Source of the DNA: Methanobacteriota archaeon
GTDB lineage: Archaea; Thermoplasmatota; Poseidoniia; Poseidoniales; Poseidoniaceae
Assembly (NCBI GenBank): GCA_002715725.1
Contig: PAZU01000042.1
Location: forward strand, 1 to 36,980
Reading direction: 5' to 3'
Length of the DNA stretch: 36,980 nt
Translations under genes and position numbers: made by a program
The notes under the pieces: generated by a model
What the model saw: the letters and a program-made list of their open reading frames with translations, nothing else
What the model was told of the DNA's origin: nothing
The model's database searches: none
In this document: one piece after another, positions 16,721 through 26,020 of the stretch
How the letters are laid out: the number at the start of each line of letters is the position of its first letter
Numbering within the stretch: the stretch's first letter is position 1

Positions 16721-17680
16721 ATGGCCGGCCTTTTTGATGTCCCGAGTTGCGATAAGTGTCGCAATCCGGCTATTCATCACCAAGTTTACTCTGGCAGAAT
16801 GATGTGCGGAGCACACCTTGCTGAAAGCGTCAGGAAGAAAGCTTCCAAGGCATTAAGAGAACAATTAATCCTGCCAAAAGGAGAACATACTACAATCCTC
16901 GTAGCGATCTCTGGAGGTAAAGATTCGGCAGTGCTACTAGAAAGGCTTCACGAGAATTTGGGGAAGCGTCGTGATGTGACACTTGTTGGAGGATGTGTGG
17001 ATGAAGGGATTGAAGGATATAGGCCACCATCTTTAGAATGCGCAAGACAACTTTGTGAAGATTTAGGAATAAGGTTCGAAACCGTATCTTACCCCGAACT
17101 TGGATTCAAAGAAATGGACGATGTTGTAGACAAGATAGTTGAACTTGAAGAAAAAAAGGCACCGTGCTCATATTGTGGCGTTTTTAGACGGCAAGGAATC
17201 AATCATCTTGCGGACAGAGTCAATGCCGATGTAATTGCCTTGGGTCACAATTTAGACGACATGGCTCAAACCATCATGATGAACATGCAAAACGGCGACT
17301 TGGAAAGAACGCTAAGACTAGCGCCCCATACCAGTACTCCGCTGAAAGGAATGGCTCCCCGGATCGTGCCATTACGCTGGATTCCTGAGCAAGAAATTCA
17401 CCTATATGCTATTCATAAAAATTTGCCCATTCATCACGAGGAGTGCCCTCACGGAGAAGGGGCTTTACGATTCAGACATCGAGAAACTATCGCAATGATG
17501 GAATCTGACGTACCAGGGACTCGGCATGGTTTACTACGAATGGCGGATGACCTGAAGAGATTGCATGCTTCTGCGGGTGGAAAATTCAACACCATTAGCC
17601 CAATTAATTGCCCAGAATGTGGACAAGTGTGTAGCGGTAAAATTTGCAAGGCTTGCGAAATGAAAAAACGAATGCAGTAA
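16721..17680 (+). CDS. tRNA 2-thiouridine synthase, NcsA/TtuA (TtcA-like) family
   Basis: A PP-loop ATPase that adenylates a tRNA uridine and replaces its 2-oxygen with sulfur. It has 319 aa from the ATG at 16721. The N-terminal zinc finger uses Cys10, Cys13, Cys29 and His32. The PP-loop SGGKDS is at 64-69. Cys149, Cys152 (PCSYC) and Cys242 (EECPHG) match the three-cysteine 4Fe-4S site of TtuA/NcsA proteins. The C-terminal zinc finger has Cys297, 300, 309 and 312. In a mesophile the wobble U34 role (NcsA/Ncs6) is more likely than the thermophile-specific U54 role (TtuA), but sequence alone does not separate them. An upstream TTG at 16688 is less likely. The stop abuts the stop of the convergent gene with no spacer. 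Confidence 0.88.
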   Translation: MAGLFDVPSCDKCRNPAIHHQVYSGRMMCGAHLAESVRKKASKALREQLILPKGEHTTILVAISGGKDSAVLLERLHENLGKRRDVTLVGGCVDEGIEGYRPPSLECARQLCEDLGIRFETVSYPELGFKEMDDVVDKIVELEEKKAPCSYCGVFRRQGINHLADRVNADVIALGHNLDDMAQTIMMNMQNGDLERTLRLAPHTSTPLKGMAPRIVPLRWIPEQEIHLYAIHKNLPIHHEECPHGEGALRFRHRETIAMMESDVPGTRHGLLRMADDLKRLHASAGGKFNTISPINCPECGQVCSGKICKACEMKKRMQ

Positions 17681-19426
17681 TCAAACCCTGCGCCTTAGTC
17701 TTTCCATGAAACCATCTGCGAGACCGAGAGATTCCAATGTTTCATCTACTCTACCAGCCTTGTGTGCATCACCTGCTAAAGCAATTGCTTCTTCAACAGA
17801 TCTTCTATCTTCATCATCGGCCTTGATTCCACTAGCGTCACATTGATTCCTCAAAATTTTCCATTCTTCTAGGACATATTCCAACAATTCATTGGCTTCG
17901 CCGCTCGCCTTACCTTCTACATCCAAGTCCTTCGTCAACCGCTCTAGAAGTGTTGCTGCATGAGACCATTCAAGTGAATCAGCAGATTCTTCGATTTCTA
18001 ATAATCGCGTATCCCAATCTGCAGAATCTTCTCTTTCTGACCATCGAGAAATCAAGTGTACTTTCTGCCTGAGTGCTCTACGTACATCATCCATCGCCTC
18101 TCTTTCCGCGTTGATTTCTCTAACAATTCCATCGGCGAGGCCTTTAGCTTGTGCATGGTTACCTTGCTCCAATTCGGCTTCAGCATTATCGAGTCTTTCC
18201 TCCAGTAAATCTTTGTTGATTCCATCGGCAGATTTCAATTGTCTTGCAGCATCTTTGACAGATTTTTCAGCAACAATCATCGCATCGCCAGATGCCTCTA
18301 ATTGATCAGGAATAACCATTGCAAATTCGTATGCTTTTTGCGGCTTTTCGGAGTTGAGTTTTTTCTTTGCGTCAGCCAAAATTTCTTCCAATGCTTCTTC
18401 CTTATGCTTTGATGAAGATAACAAGGAAGATGCTTCTCTAATCGCTTCTTCGGCTTTCTGCCACCATTCGATTATTTCGCTAGCTCTTTGCTTAGCTTGT
18501 CTGAACAAAGCCTCCCCTTCTCGCAAACTACCCAATTCGACTTCTCTTTTACCCATGTCCCATGCTTTCCGAGGGCGTTTTGCGATTGGAGCGATTTCTT
18601 CTGCCGATTCTACAGCCTTGAGAGAATCTGCTTTAATTTCTTCAACATCGCCAGCCAAAGATAGCGACCTCTCGATGTCCTCTTCAGCTTCATCTAGAAG
18701 CCTCATACCCCAATCTGGCTCTCGATGACCTTCTTCTCTAGCGGTCATAATCAGGCTTGCTGCTTGATCTACAGCAGAACCATTGCTCCGAAGATGCAGG
18801 ATTCTTTCTTCCATTGAATTTAATCGTGAATTGAATTCTTTTCTCAATCCGCGTTGGTCATCCTTACCAAACCAATCCGTTACGATCAATATTAATCCAA
18901 CCACGCAAAATCCAATCTGGATAAACGAAGAGTTGTCTTCAAATTTGATTGTGGTGAGCAAAGATGCTGCAAGTACAAGACCGAGTAAACCCATCAATGC
19001 ACGGAATTTCATAACAGCAATATCTCCTTCCAATATTGCCCGACTAGTCAAAAACAAGACGGCTGATGTCGATAACAAGATTACCATTCCTAGCATCTGT
19101 GAAATATTACCTTCCAGTTGTGATAATGCTACAACGGCTAATGGAAGCCATGCTATTGTGGATATAATCCCAATTCTTGACCTAGATTTCTTATCCATCA
19201 AACCGAGGTCTTGAACAAAAACGCCCCAGGCGATGATGATTAAAGCGTACTTCAAATCTGAAGTAATCGAGTCACCACTCATTCCTGATTTCAGAGACGG
19301 CCATGCTAACCAAACAGCCGCTCCGAGCATTGCCATTGCTGATACTCCGGCTAATTTTTCCACTCTATCCAAACGGCTTTTGGCCTCCGCCTTAATCGCT
19401 TCATCCAAATTAACAAAGCCATCCAT
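17681..19426 (-). CDS. Six-helix membrane protein with long helical cytoplasmic tail, 581 aa
   Basis: Family not recognised. Residues 1-190 hold about six membrane helices (near 25-45, 58-76, 86-103, 111-131, 141-157 and 168-186). The remaining 390 residues are almost wholly helical, rich in Glu, Ala, Lys and Arg, and probably form coiled-coil or helical-repeat structure on the cytoplasmic side. AAGGTGGG lies 6 nt before the ATG. It begins 25 nt after the stop of the large secreted protein gene, so the two are likely one operon. The arrangement (membrane block plus helical tail) resembles that of the 844-aa protein at 23477-26011 although they are not obviously homologous. A role in envelope organisation is a guess. 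Confidence 0.7.
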   Translation of the reverse strand: MDGFVNLDEAIKAEAKSRLDRVEKLAGVSAMAMLGAAVWLAWPSLKSGMSGDSITSDLKYALIIIAWGVFVQDLGLMDKKSRSRIGIISTIAWLPLAVVALSQLEGNISQMLGMVILLSTSAVLFLTSRAILEGDIAVMKFRALMGLLGLVLAASLLTTIKFEDNSSFIQIGFCVVGLILIVTDWFGKDDQRGLRKEFNSRLNSMEERILHLRSNGSAVDQAASLIMTAREEGHREPDWGMRLLDEAEEDIERSLSLAGDVEEIKADSLKAVESAEEIAPIAKRPRKAWDMGKREVELGSLREGEALFRQAKQRASEIIEWWQKAEEAIREASSLLSSSKHKEEALEEILADAKKKLNSEKPQKAYEFAMVIPDQLEASGDAMIVAEKSVKDAARQLKSADGINKDLLEERLDNAEAELEQGNHAQAKGLADGIVREINAEREAMDDVRRALRQKVHLISRWSEREDSADWDTRLLEIEESADSLEWSHAATLLERLTKDLDVEGKASGEANELLEYVLEEWKILRNQCDASGIKADDEDRRSVEEAIALAGDAHKAGRVDETLESLGLADGFMERLRRRV

Positions 19427-19451
19427 GAACTACCCACCTTTATCGAACATA

Positions 19452-21953
19452 TCAGAATCGCGGTTCGTTGCGTGACCTTGCCCACACTACGGCCAAAATT
19501 CCTAAACCAACAACGATGACTAATTCTAAGGCACCAAATCCAATTCCTGAATTATATTCACTTGTAGAGTGTTTCACCACTGTCTGATTTGAATCATCTA
19601 GATATGACAACTCTACTGAGAATGTTTCAAACCAATCTAAATCAACTTTCATCGAGACTATCGAAGTCGAGGTTTGAGAATAAGTGGAAGGGGCGACAAT
19701 AGAATCTACACAAGTGTCATCGCTACAAAGGATGAATTCTGTACTGCTTGCTCCATTATTTTGTATTGTAATCCAAAATTGATTCATCCCTGGCTCTACC
19801 TCAGTTGCAGAGGATTTGATTTCGATTACCTCGAGATCTCTAGCTATTGGCGGAGCGATTGCAACACCGATTGTGCTACCTGCCAAATTACCTGCTTCAT
19901 CCATTCCAGCGATATTGATTTCATGATAGCCGATTCCCAATTCAGGCAACTCCCAATACTGTATTTCAGGCCATGATAAATCCGTATATTCATCGTTTAA
20001 ATTATTAATTGAAAATTTAATTTTGTCAATTGAAGAATGGTCGTCAAATGTCTGGGTTAAATTCAGCCTCAACTTATCGCCGGGACGAGAAACTGAAGTC
20101 ACGGCTTTCCACCGGCCGTCCTCTTCCAAAGATTCTACTGTAGCAATAACAACTGGACCAGAGTTATCGAGCAAGCGAATCGTCCAATTACCTGTAGAGG
20201 AATGGCCAACATCATCGCTTACTTCTGCAGACAACCAATACTCGATTTGATTACGTGCTTTGTGCCTCTCACTGATGTTGTCATTGATTGAATTAACCTC
20301 TGAATTAACACTAAAGCTGGTTTGCAGAACATCCCCGGTGTACCACCAATCATCGGATTTGTTACTAGTCCAATACACTCTCAAATTGTCATCATGATCG
20401 TCTCCAACCATCAAGTCCCAGTTGAAGAAGCCCGGAGTTATTTCTTGAACATCATTACTGGCGTTAATCCATGGGCTTCCACCGTCTAAGATGAAACTGG
20501 TAGAGAATGTCTCAGATAAGCCGCCTTCATCTACACAGGAGACCATGACAGGCAAGAATGAATCTTGCTCAAATGCTGAAAGATTGACGCTTAAATTGTT
20601 GGTTAGGCCTGAAATATTCCATTCACACTCGTGAACCGAGAGCGGTGCATCATCTATGATTATGTCGAAATTATAGGATTCATTGTCCCAAGGTAAAGCA
20701 TAATCTTCAGACATAGAAAGAATAGGAGCAGTATTGGGACCTAGAGATATCGTATAGAAACCGGAGACAGAGGTTGCATCTCTTGTTAACGTGAAGTCTG
20801 CTGGAGTGCCGTCAATCCATTCCCCTAGTGGGCTAGAAAGATACTGCCATTCTCCATTAGTTACAAAATTTAGTGGCGTTATTTGCCTCAAATCATTGTA
20901 GAATGGAACTTCTAACCTCATCAAACTGATATGTGAACGATCCGCACTTATGGTTGCCGTTTCGTTCCACCCCCAGTAACCATTGGCAAAGTCTATTTGT
21001 GCCTGAACACTAAGTCCGGAAAACAATACCGTTGAGTCATCAATAATGCAACACAGTGCTTCCTTTCCATTGAGATATTCTATGCTCTCAAGCAGAGATT
21101 CTAATTGTGATATATCGCCGCCCAAAAATCGATCAACTTGGCTTTCAATTCCTGCCGCAACACCAGGAATAAACGGCAACCCTATCCCGTTGTTGAAACT
21201 ATGCGATGCATTCCAAACTCCCACAATATCTTCATTCGGAGTCAGATTAGAAGTAAATTCGAGACTAGCTTGTCCATTGATTAAAGAGGAATTCAATTGT
21301 TCTGTAATCCATTGGCTGGTTGGAGGCCAAATGGAGTTTCCAAGTGGCATTCCTTGTTGATATACACGAGCGCTCCAGCCACCGCCAAATTCGCCTACGG
21401 TCAAATTTTGATTCTCCCACTCAACAATATTACCAGAACCAGTATGTATGGCTTTTACAAGCACATCATCGCTATAATTTCCATGCAAATCATATGCTGT
21501 AGTCGCATTTGGAATAATAATCGATGATTCCCCATACCTTATGTCTGAGCCACCTTCACCAATCAATACAATTGGGATTCCGTTTGGAGCGTCTACGAAT
21601 CCATCATCTATCGAAACTTCCCAAGTGCTGCCTAATGCCTGCATTGTATGTGCGCCTTGAACTGTGAAGAGATCTTCAATGATAGGATGAGCTTGCAAAA
21701 CGACCGTTGTCTGAGAGGAGGAGATTGGAGGATGCCACATTACAACATATCCTTCACAGGTAGCACTCGCTTGATACATGCCACCACTAGGGCTGTCGAC
21801 TATGCTTCCAGTCCAGGGTTCTGTCAAAACAATGTCGCAATCTGCAATTGGGTTGCCCAATGGGTCTTCTACTTCTACTGTCCAAGACTCTGATTCTTCT
21901 GCCCAAACCGCAGGCATGAGAAGTAGAAATACGAGCAACAAAACCCTGCGCAT
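19452..21953 (-). CDS. Large secreted, membrane-anchored protein with CARDB-like domain
   Basis: An extracellular protein of 833 aa from the ATG at 21953. That start gives a textbook signal peptide MRRVLLLVFLLLMPAVWA; the open frame continues upstream to 22037 with alternatives at 21980 and others. The mature part is beta-rich with many Trp, Ser, Asn and N-glycosylation sequons. It begins with a carboxypeptidase-regulatory-like fold (VEDPLGNPIADCDIVL) and ends with a CARDB-like Ig domain (APPIARDLEVIEIKSSATEV, then FWITIQNNGAS). The C-terminus has a single helix and the basic tail RSRNEPRF, which anchors it in the membrane. Surface binding or an S-layer-associated role is plausible. It is divergent from pyrB and upstream of the six-helix membrane protein. 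Confidence 0.75.
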   Translation of the reverse strand: MRRVLLLVFLLLMPAVWAEESESWTVEVEDPLGNPIADCDIVLTEPWTGSIVDSPSGGMYQASATCEGYVVMWHPPISSSQTTVVLQAHPIIEDLFTVQGAHTMQALGSTWEVSIDDGFVDAPNGIPIVLIGEGGSDIRYGESSIIIPNATTAYDLHGNYSDDVLVKAIHTGSGNIVEWENQNLTVGEFGGGWSARVYQQGMPLGNSIWPPTSQWITEQLNSSLINGQASLEFTSNLTPNEDIVGVWNASHSFNNGIGLPFIPGVAAGIESQVDRFLGGDISQLESLLESIEYLNGKEALCCIIDDSTVLFSGLSVQAQIDFANGYWGWNETATISADRSHISLMRLEVPFYNDLRQITPLNFVTNGEWQYLSSPLGEWIDGTPADFTLTRDATSVSGFYTISLGPNTAPILSMSEDYALPWDNESYNFDIIIDDAPLSVHECEWNISGLTNNLSVNLSAFEQDSFLPVMVSCVDEGGLSETFSTSFILDGGSPWINASNDVQEITPGFFNWDLMVGDDHDDNLRVYWTSNKSDDWWYTGDVLQTSFSVNSEVNSINDNISERHKARNQIEYWLSAEVSDDVGHSSTGNWTIRLLDNSGPVVIATVESLEEDGRWKAVTSVSRPGDKLRLNLTQTFDDHSSIDKIKFSINNLNDEYTDLSWPEIQYWELPELGIGYHEINIAGMDEAGNLAGSTIGVAIAPPIARDLEVIEIKSSATEVEPGMNQFWITIQNNGASSTEFILCSDDTCVDSIVAPSTYSQTSTSIVSMKVDLDWFETFSVELSYLDDSNQTVVKHSTSEYNSGIGFGALELVIVVGLGILAVVWARSRNEPRF

Positions 21954-22052
21954 ACCACTTAGCAGAAATTCATACCTCATCAAGAAAGCGGATTTTCGCG
22001 CCCATATGTTCATGGTCGGGTTTGGCACAAGACCCACGGAAGGGGGAGTGAC

Positions 22053-23003
22053 ATGCCCGGATTAATCACCATGGATGACCTAACGAATGATGAGATTATT
22101 TCTATTCTAGATGATGCTGAAAGGCTGCTTCCTGTGGCTCGTGGCGAGATATACTTACCACTGCTACAGGGTAGAATCCTAGGCAACCTTTTCTTTGAAC
22201 CATCAACTAGAACTCGGATGTCTTTTGAGACCGCAATGAAGCGATTAGGAGGAGATGTTGTCAATCTTGGAGATGTGAAAACCTCCTCTGTTGTCAAGGG
22301 TGAAACCCTATTTGACACCATCCAAATGGTCGATGGATATACCGATATTATCGCTATGAGGCACCCTAGACAAGGAGCCGCGCAATATGCTTGTGATAGT
22401 GCGAAGGTCCCAATTTTGAATGGCGGCGATGGCGCTGGCCATCATCCGACTCAAACAATGCTTGACCTGTTCACCATTAGACAATCCCACGGCACGCTTG
22501 AGGGATTAAATGTAGTCCTAGCAGGAGACCTAAGATATGGCCGTACTGTTCACTCGCTATCGCATGCTCTAGTTAGGTTCGGATGCAATGTCACATTTGC
22601 ATCTCCTGAAAGTTTACGAATGCCGGAAGAAATTGTTGCTGATTTGAAAGTACATGGTGCTGAAGTTGTCGAAACCGATGACTTGCTAGGCCAAATTAAC
22701 AGCGCTGATGTAATTTACATGACTAGAATCCAGAAAGAGAGATTCCCTGACGAAGACGAATATGCAAAAGTTGCAGGAGCATACAAATTACAAGCTAGTG
22801 ACTTGGATGGAGCGAAGGCTGAGATGATTATCATGCATCCTCTACCGAGAGTAAATGAAATTCATCCATCAGTAGATTCCACCAGGCATGCCAGATATTT
22901 CGAACAGGCTTTCAATGGAGTCGTTGCTAGAATGGCACTAATGTGTAGGTTATTGGGCGTCGATGTACCTGCAGCAATCGGTACAGAAGGAGGGATTCAA
23001 TGA
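22053..23003 (+). CDS. pyrB: Aspartate carbamoyltransferase catalytic subunit
   Basis: Catalyses carbamoyl phosphate plus aspartate to carbamoyl aspartate, the first committed step of pyrimidine synthesis, as trimers in the cytoplasm. It has 316 aa, slightly longer than the usual 305-310. Visible active-site elements: Ser51-Thr-Arg-Thr-Arg55 (phosphate loop FFEPSTRTR), Lys82 in VVKGET, Arg103-His104 in MRHPRQG, His131 in GDGAGHHPTQ, Arg161 and Arg164 in GDLRYGRT, and HPLPR near the end. Position 130 is His where Gln is usual. A GGAGTGA-like ribosome site precedes the ATG. It overlaps pyrI by four bases (ATGA), so the holoenzyme subunits are co-translated. Confidence 0.97.
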   Translation: MPGLITMDDLTNDEIISILDDAERLLPVARGEIYLPLLQGRILGNLFFEPSTRTRMSFETAMKRLGGDVVNLGDVKTSSVVKGETLFDTIQMVDGYTDIIAMRHPRQGAAQYACDSAKVPILNGGDGAGHHPTQTMLDLFTIRQSHGTLEGLNVVLAGDLRYGRTVHSLSHALVRFGCNVTFASPESLRMPEEIVADLKVHGAEVVETDDLLGQINSADVIYMTRIQKERFPDEDEYAKVAGAYKLQASDLDGAKAEMIIMHPLPRVNEIHPSVDSTRHARYFEQAFNGVVARMALMCRLLGVDVPAAIGTEGGIQ

Positions 23004-23476
23004 GCCAAGAAGCAAACATGAGAAGAGTTACTGCAATCAAAAATGGTACTGTTATTGACCATGTTCCTGCTGGTAAAGCTCTATCTGTTCTGAAGATGCT
23101 AGGTATCGGTGGCGATATGTCAAACCCAGTATCTCTTGTAATGAATGTCCCCTCCAAAAAAATGGGTGGGAAGGATATCATCAAGGTTGAAGATCGTGAA
23201 TTAACTCAGCATGAGTTAGACCGTTTGGCCCTTGTTGCTCCTGATGCATCCGTTGCGATTATTCGCGCATATTCTGTTGCTGAGAAATTAGACATCAACT
23301 TGACCGATGAAGTGGTCAATGTAGCAAGATGTACTTTCTCCAATTGTATCACTGAAAATCCCCGTGAGCCTTTGCCACATAGGCTAATCGTAACAAAAAG
23401 AGACCCACTTGAACTTCGTTGCAGATATTGTGGTAAAACACAAGACATTGAGGCACTAGTGGACAATCTAATTTGA
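23000..23476 (+). CDS. pyrI: Aspartate carbamoyltransferase regulatory subunit
   Basis: Binds nucleotide effectors (CTP, UTP and ATP in characterised enzymes) and links catalytic trimers through a zinc domain. It has 158 aa, a normal length. The allosteric N-terminal domain holds RRVTAIKNGTVIDHVPAGKA and the segment with LGIGGDMSNPVSLVMNVPSK. The zinc domain has Cys111, Cys116, Cys141 and Cys144 (ARCTFSNCIT, RCRYCGKT). GGAGGG lies 5 nt before the ATG within the end of pyrB, with ATGA stop/start overlap. The TGA stop directly abuts the stop of the convergent 844-aa gene. Confidence 0.97.
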   Translation: MSQEANMRRVTAIKNGTVIDHVPAGKALSVLKMLGIGGDMSNPVSLVMNVPSKKMGGKDIIKVEDRELTQHELDRLALVAPDASVAIIRAYSVAEKLDINLTDEVVNVARCTFSNCITENPREPLPHRLIVTKRDPLELRCRYCGKTQDIEALVDNLI

Positions 23477-26011
23477 TTACAGGTCAAACAAATCGGCCTT
23501 TTCACAAGCGCGGAAATTGATCCATCCAGGTAATCCTAAGTCGATTGGCACTCCACCAACTGTAGTGATTAATCCAGTCATAATCAGGTGATTTGCAAGT
23601 GGTGGATTGGTCCAATCAACTTTCTTCCAACCCTTCTTCCCAAGATTCTCGATTGTGGTTTCACGGCGTGAAGTCCATGCATTCGCATTCCATGCATGTA
23701 TTTTCATTGCATTAGTAGAGATACTTGGCGCAGCCACTACATTATGTGATTCTTGCCAATTTTTCTCCCAATCCCCATCCATGGTATCAGCCCAAATTAA
23801 TCCGGTCTTTTCTTGGACAGGAATATCCATCTCACCAAGTGTTGCGAGATGTATTGCCAATCTTCTTAGGTGGGGATGACGAGGATGTTTCTTCATGGTT
23901 TTCTTTACGATGTTTATTGCACTTGCATTCATTCCTCTATCAAGATAGAGAAGAGCCCTAGCAGTTTGGCCATGCGGCCATTCTTCCATGTCGATTTCAT
24001 TCTTTTTGGCCCAAGCTTCCAACTTATCCAATGCAATATCGGATTGAGACCATAGTCTGAATCTTGCTATATCTCCAAGAACAAATAATTTTGAAGCAGG
24101 TTTGTATTTCCAAGCAATATTGCTACCGGGTATACCTTCTTTGAATCTCTTCAATAAGTCGATATTTCTCTTTGTAAGCGAATCCAATCGCAATAATGGC
24201 CTAACCGTATCTGGTAACTTTACAGAAGGATCTAAAACGGATGTAATCCACTTTAGTCGAGCGGATTCAATATCTTCGTCTGCTAGTAAATCTAGTCGAG
24301 GAATCGCTTCAGATATGTCTCTTTGTGCGAGGGAGGCAGCTGCTAAAACAACTCTAGCAATTTCTGCTGTACGCCCTGCTCTCAGTGCTAGGAAGGAGAG
24401 TGCCACCTGTTCGGCTTGGTCCCATCTCCCTAAGCCCATCAGCATCTCCATACTGGCTTCGGTTCGCCTGACTAGGGACAAGCCTTCGATACTCTCTTCG
24501 CCATGATCCTCATACAACAATTCCATTTGTTCCATTGCTTTAGACCAATTGTCCGATGAAATCATCTGACGGAAATCTTCACCTTTACGGTAAATCATCT
24601 TTTCAATTGCTTCTAACTGGATTCTATTTTGGTTAGCCATTGCATCAAAGGAAATGTCGTCTAAATGCTGCCCTGTTCTCCTAGATAGAGCCCAGATTCC
24701 TAAGAAAACAACTTGCCCACCCGATGCTAACATCCATGTCATTTCTTCTAAGGCATCTTTCCTGATAACTTGACAAATGGAATCTTGCCAAGAACCGCAT
24801 TGTTGGCCTTGAGGGAGATACTGTGAATCCCAAAACGTCAACATAGCCAAAGCTAGTAACAACATAGATTGGCCTGCGAATCCTGTGAAACAGAAATTCA
24901 AGACATTGGCTTGTTGAGATTTCTCACTTCGCAATAATCGTGAGTCTGCAAGTCTGATTCCGCCTTTTCCAGACACATCAGCGATATCTAGGAATAAAAT
25001 TCTTGCAACTTCGTATACGAAAAGGAAACCTACGATTGCAACGTTAAGCAGGAGGAATAGGAGAACAATTGTGACTAATGGAACCCTAATTCCCGGTTCT
25101 GAAATGTTTGCAAATAATTCGATTGCATAGAATCCAAGTACTCCTCCTTCTTCCATAATCGTTGACTGAGGGCGGTATTCAGGTAAATCAAGCACTCTCT
25201 GAGTATGCTCAAACATCGTTGGATCAATCGCCAGTAAAATGAGCGAAACAAATGTGTTGAACGCGATGAATGGCATCGCTGCTGTATTTAACCAAACAAG
25301 AGTGGAGATGAATTGTTTTCGAGCAGGGGGTTTGTATGGATAGAAAGCCGATGGCTCACCTTTGGATAACTGTCTGCTAGATTCTTTCAGAGCGGTCCAT
25401 GATGAACCCATGACTCTTCCATAAGCGATGAATCCAGGGGCGAATGCTAAACAACCTATCAAAGCCAATTTCCTATCAAAATCCACTTCTACAAAACCCA
25501 TAATGAACCAGAGCATGATTAGTGAAGTAAACCACAAAATCGTAATTGTTACTCCGACTCCATTTCTAAATGTACTAGCACCTTGGAGAGTAGCTCGCTT
25601 GCCCCCTGTTCTAGTAATGATTTGGGTGCTCATGGAGACGCCGGTTGAGATCATTGCTGGTACGATAATCAAAATTAGTGCAACGGCTAAGGAAATCTGA
25701 TGAAGTCCTTCTGAGAGTTCCATCTGATAGAGTAGCCATTCCATTCCTAGTAAAATTGCGCCAGTTAATGCCATGACATATACTGTCAGCCCATTACGCA
25801 TACCGGGCGTCTTCAACAGTTCTTTTGCCTCATTTTTGTTATCTGTAACTGTATGAACTTCGTATCTCCTCGGACCTGTAGGAAATGCTACTTGCAATCC
25901 AGAAAGGCCTCTTGGAATAACATACTCTTGGAATAGATATGCAATGAAAGCGGATAAAGAAATGGCAAAAATGGCCATAATATCGAATTCACTTACGAGT
26001 TCGATTCCCAT
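23477..26011 (-). CDS. Large membrane protein with C-terminal helical-repeat region, 844 aa
   Basis: Family not recognised. The first 440 residues contain about eight or more hydrophobic segments (for example 12-29, 76-95, 104-125 and 150-172) with soluble loops. From about 460 to 800 the protein is helical with a repeating pattern suggestive of TPR-like repeats (for example QAEQVALSFLALRAGRTAEI). It starts 9 nt after the thrS stop with GAGG, overlapping that stop region, 7 nt before the ATG, so it is in an operon with thrS; I see no obvious functional link to tRNA charging. An internal ATG at residue 12 directly before the first helix is an alternative start. The stop abuts that of pyrI. Confidence 0.72.
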   Translation of the reverse strand: MGIELVSEFDIMAIFAISLSAFIAYLFQEYVIPRGLSGLQVAFPTGPRRYEVHTVTDNKNEAKELLKTPGMRNGLTVYVMALTGAILLGMEWLLYQMELSEGLHQISLAVALILIIVPAMISTGVSMSTQIITRTGGKRATLQGASTFRNGVGVTITILWFTSLIMLWFIMGFVEVDFDRKLALIGCLAFAPGFIAYGRVMGSSWTALKESSRQLSKGEPSAFYPYKPPARKQFISTLVWLNTAAMPFIAFNTFVSLILLAIDPTMFEHTQRVLDLPEYRPQSTIMEEGGVLGFYAIELFANISEPGIRVPLVTIVLLFLLLNVAIVGFLFVYEVARILFLDIADVSGKGGIRLADSRLLRSEKSQQANVLNFCFTGFAGQSMLLLALAMLTFWDSQYLPQGQQCGSWQDSICQVIRKDALEEMTWMLASGGQVVFLGIWALSRRTGQHLDDISFDAMANQNRIQLEAIEKMIYRKGEDFRQMISSDNWSKAMEQMELLYEDHGEESIEGLSLVRRTEASMEMLMGLGRWDQAEQVALSFLALRAGRTAEIARVVLAAASLAQRDISEAIPRLDLLADEDIESARLKWITSVLDPSVKLPDTVRPLLRLDSLTKRNIDLLKRFKEGIPGSNIAWKYKPASKLFVLGDIARFRLWSQSDIALDKLEAWAKKNEIDMEEWPHGQTARALLYLDRGMNASAINIVKKTMKKHPRHPHLRRLAIHLATLGEMDIPVQEKTGLIWADTMDGDWEKNWQESHNVVAAPSISTNAMKIHAWNANAWTSRRETTIENLGKKGWKKVDWTNPPLANHLIMTGLITTVGGVPIDLGLPGWINFRACEKADLFDL

Positions 26012-26020
26012 TGTTTAGCC

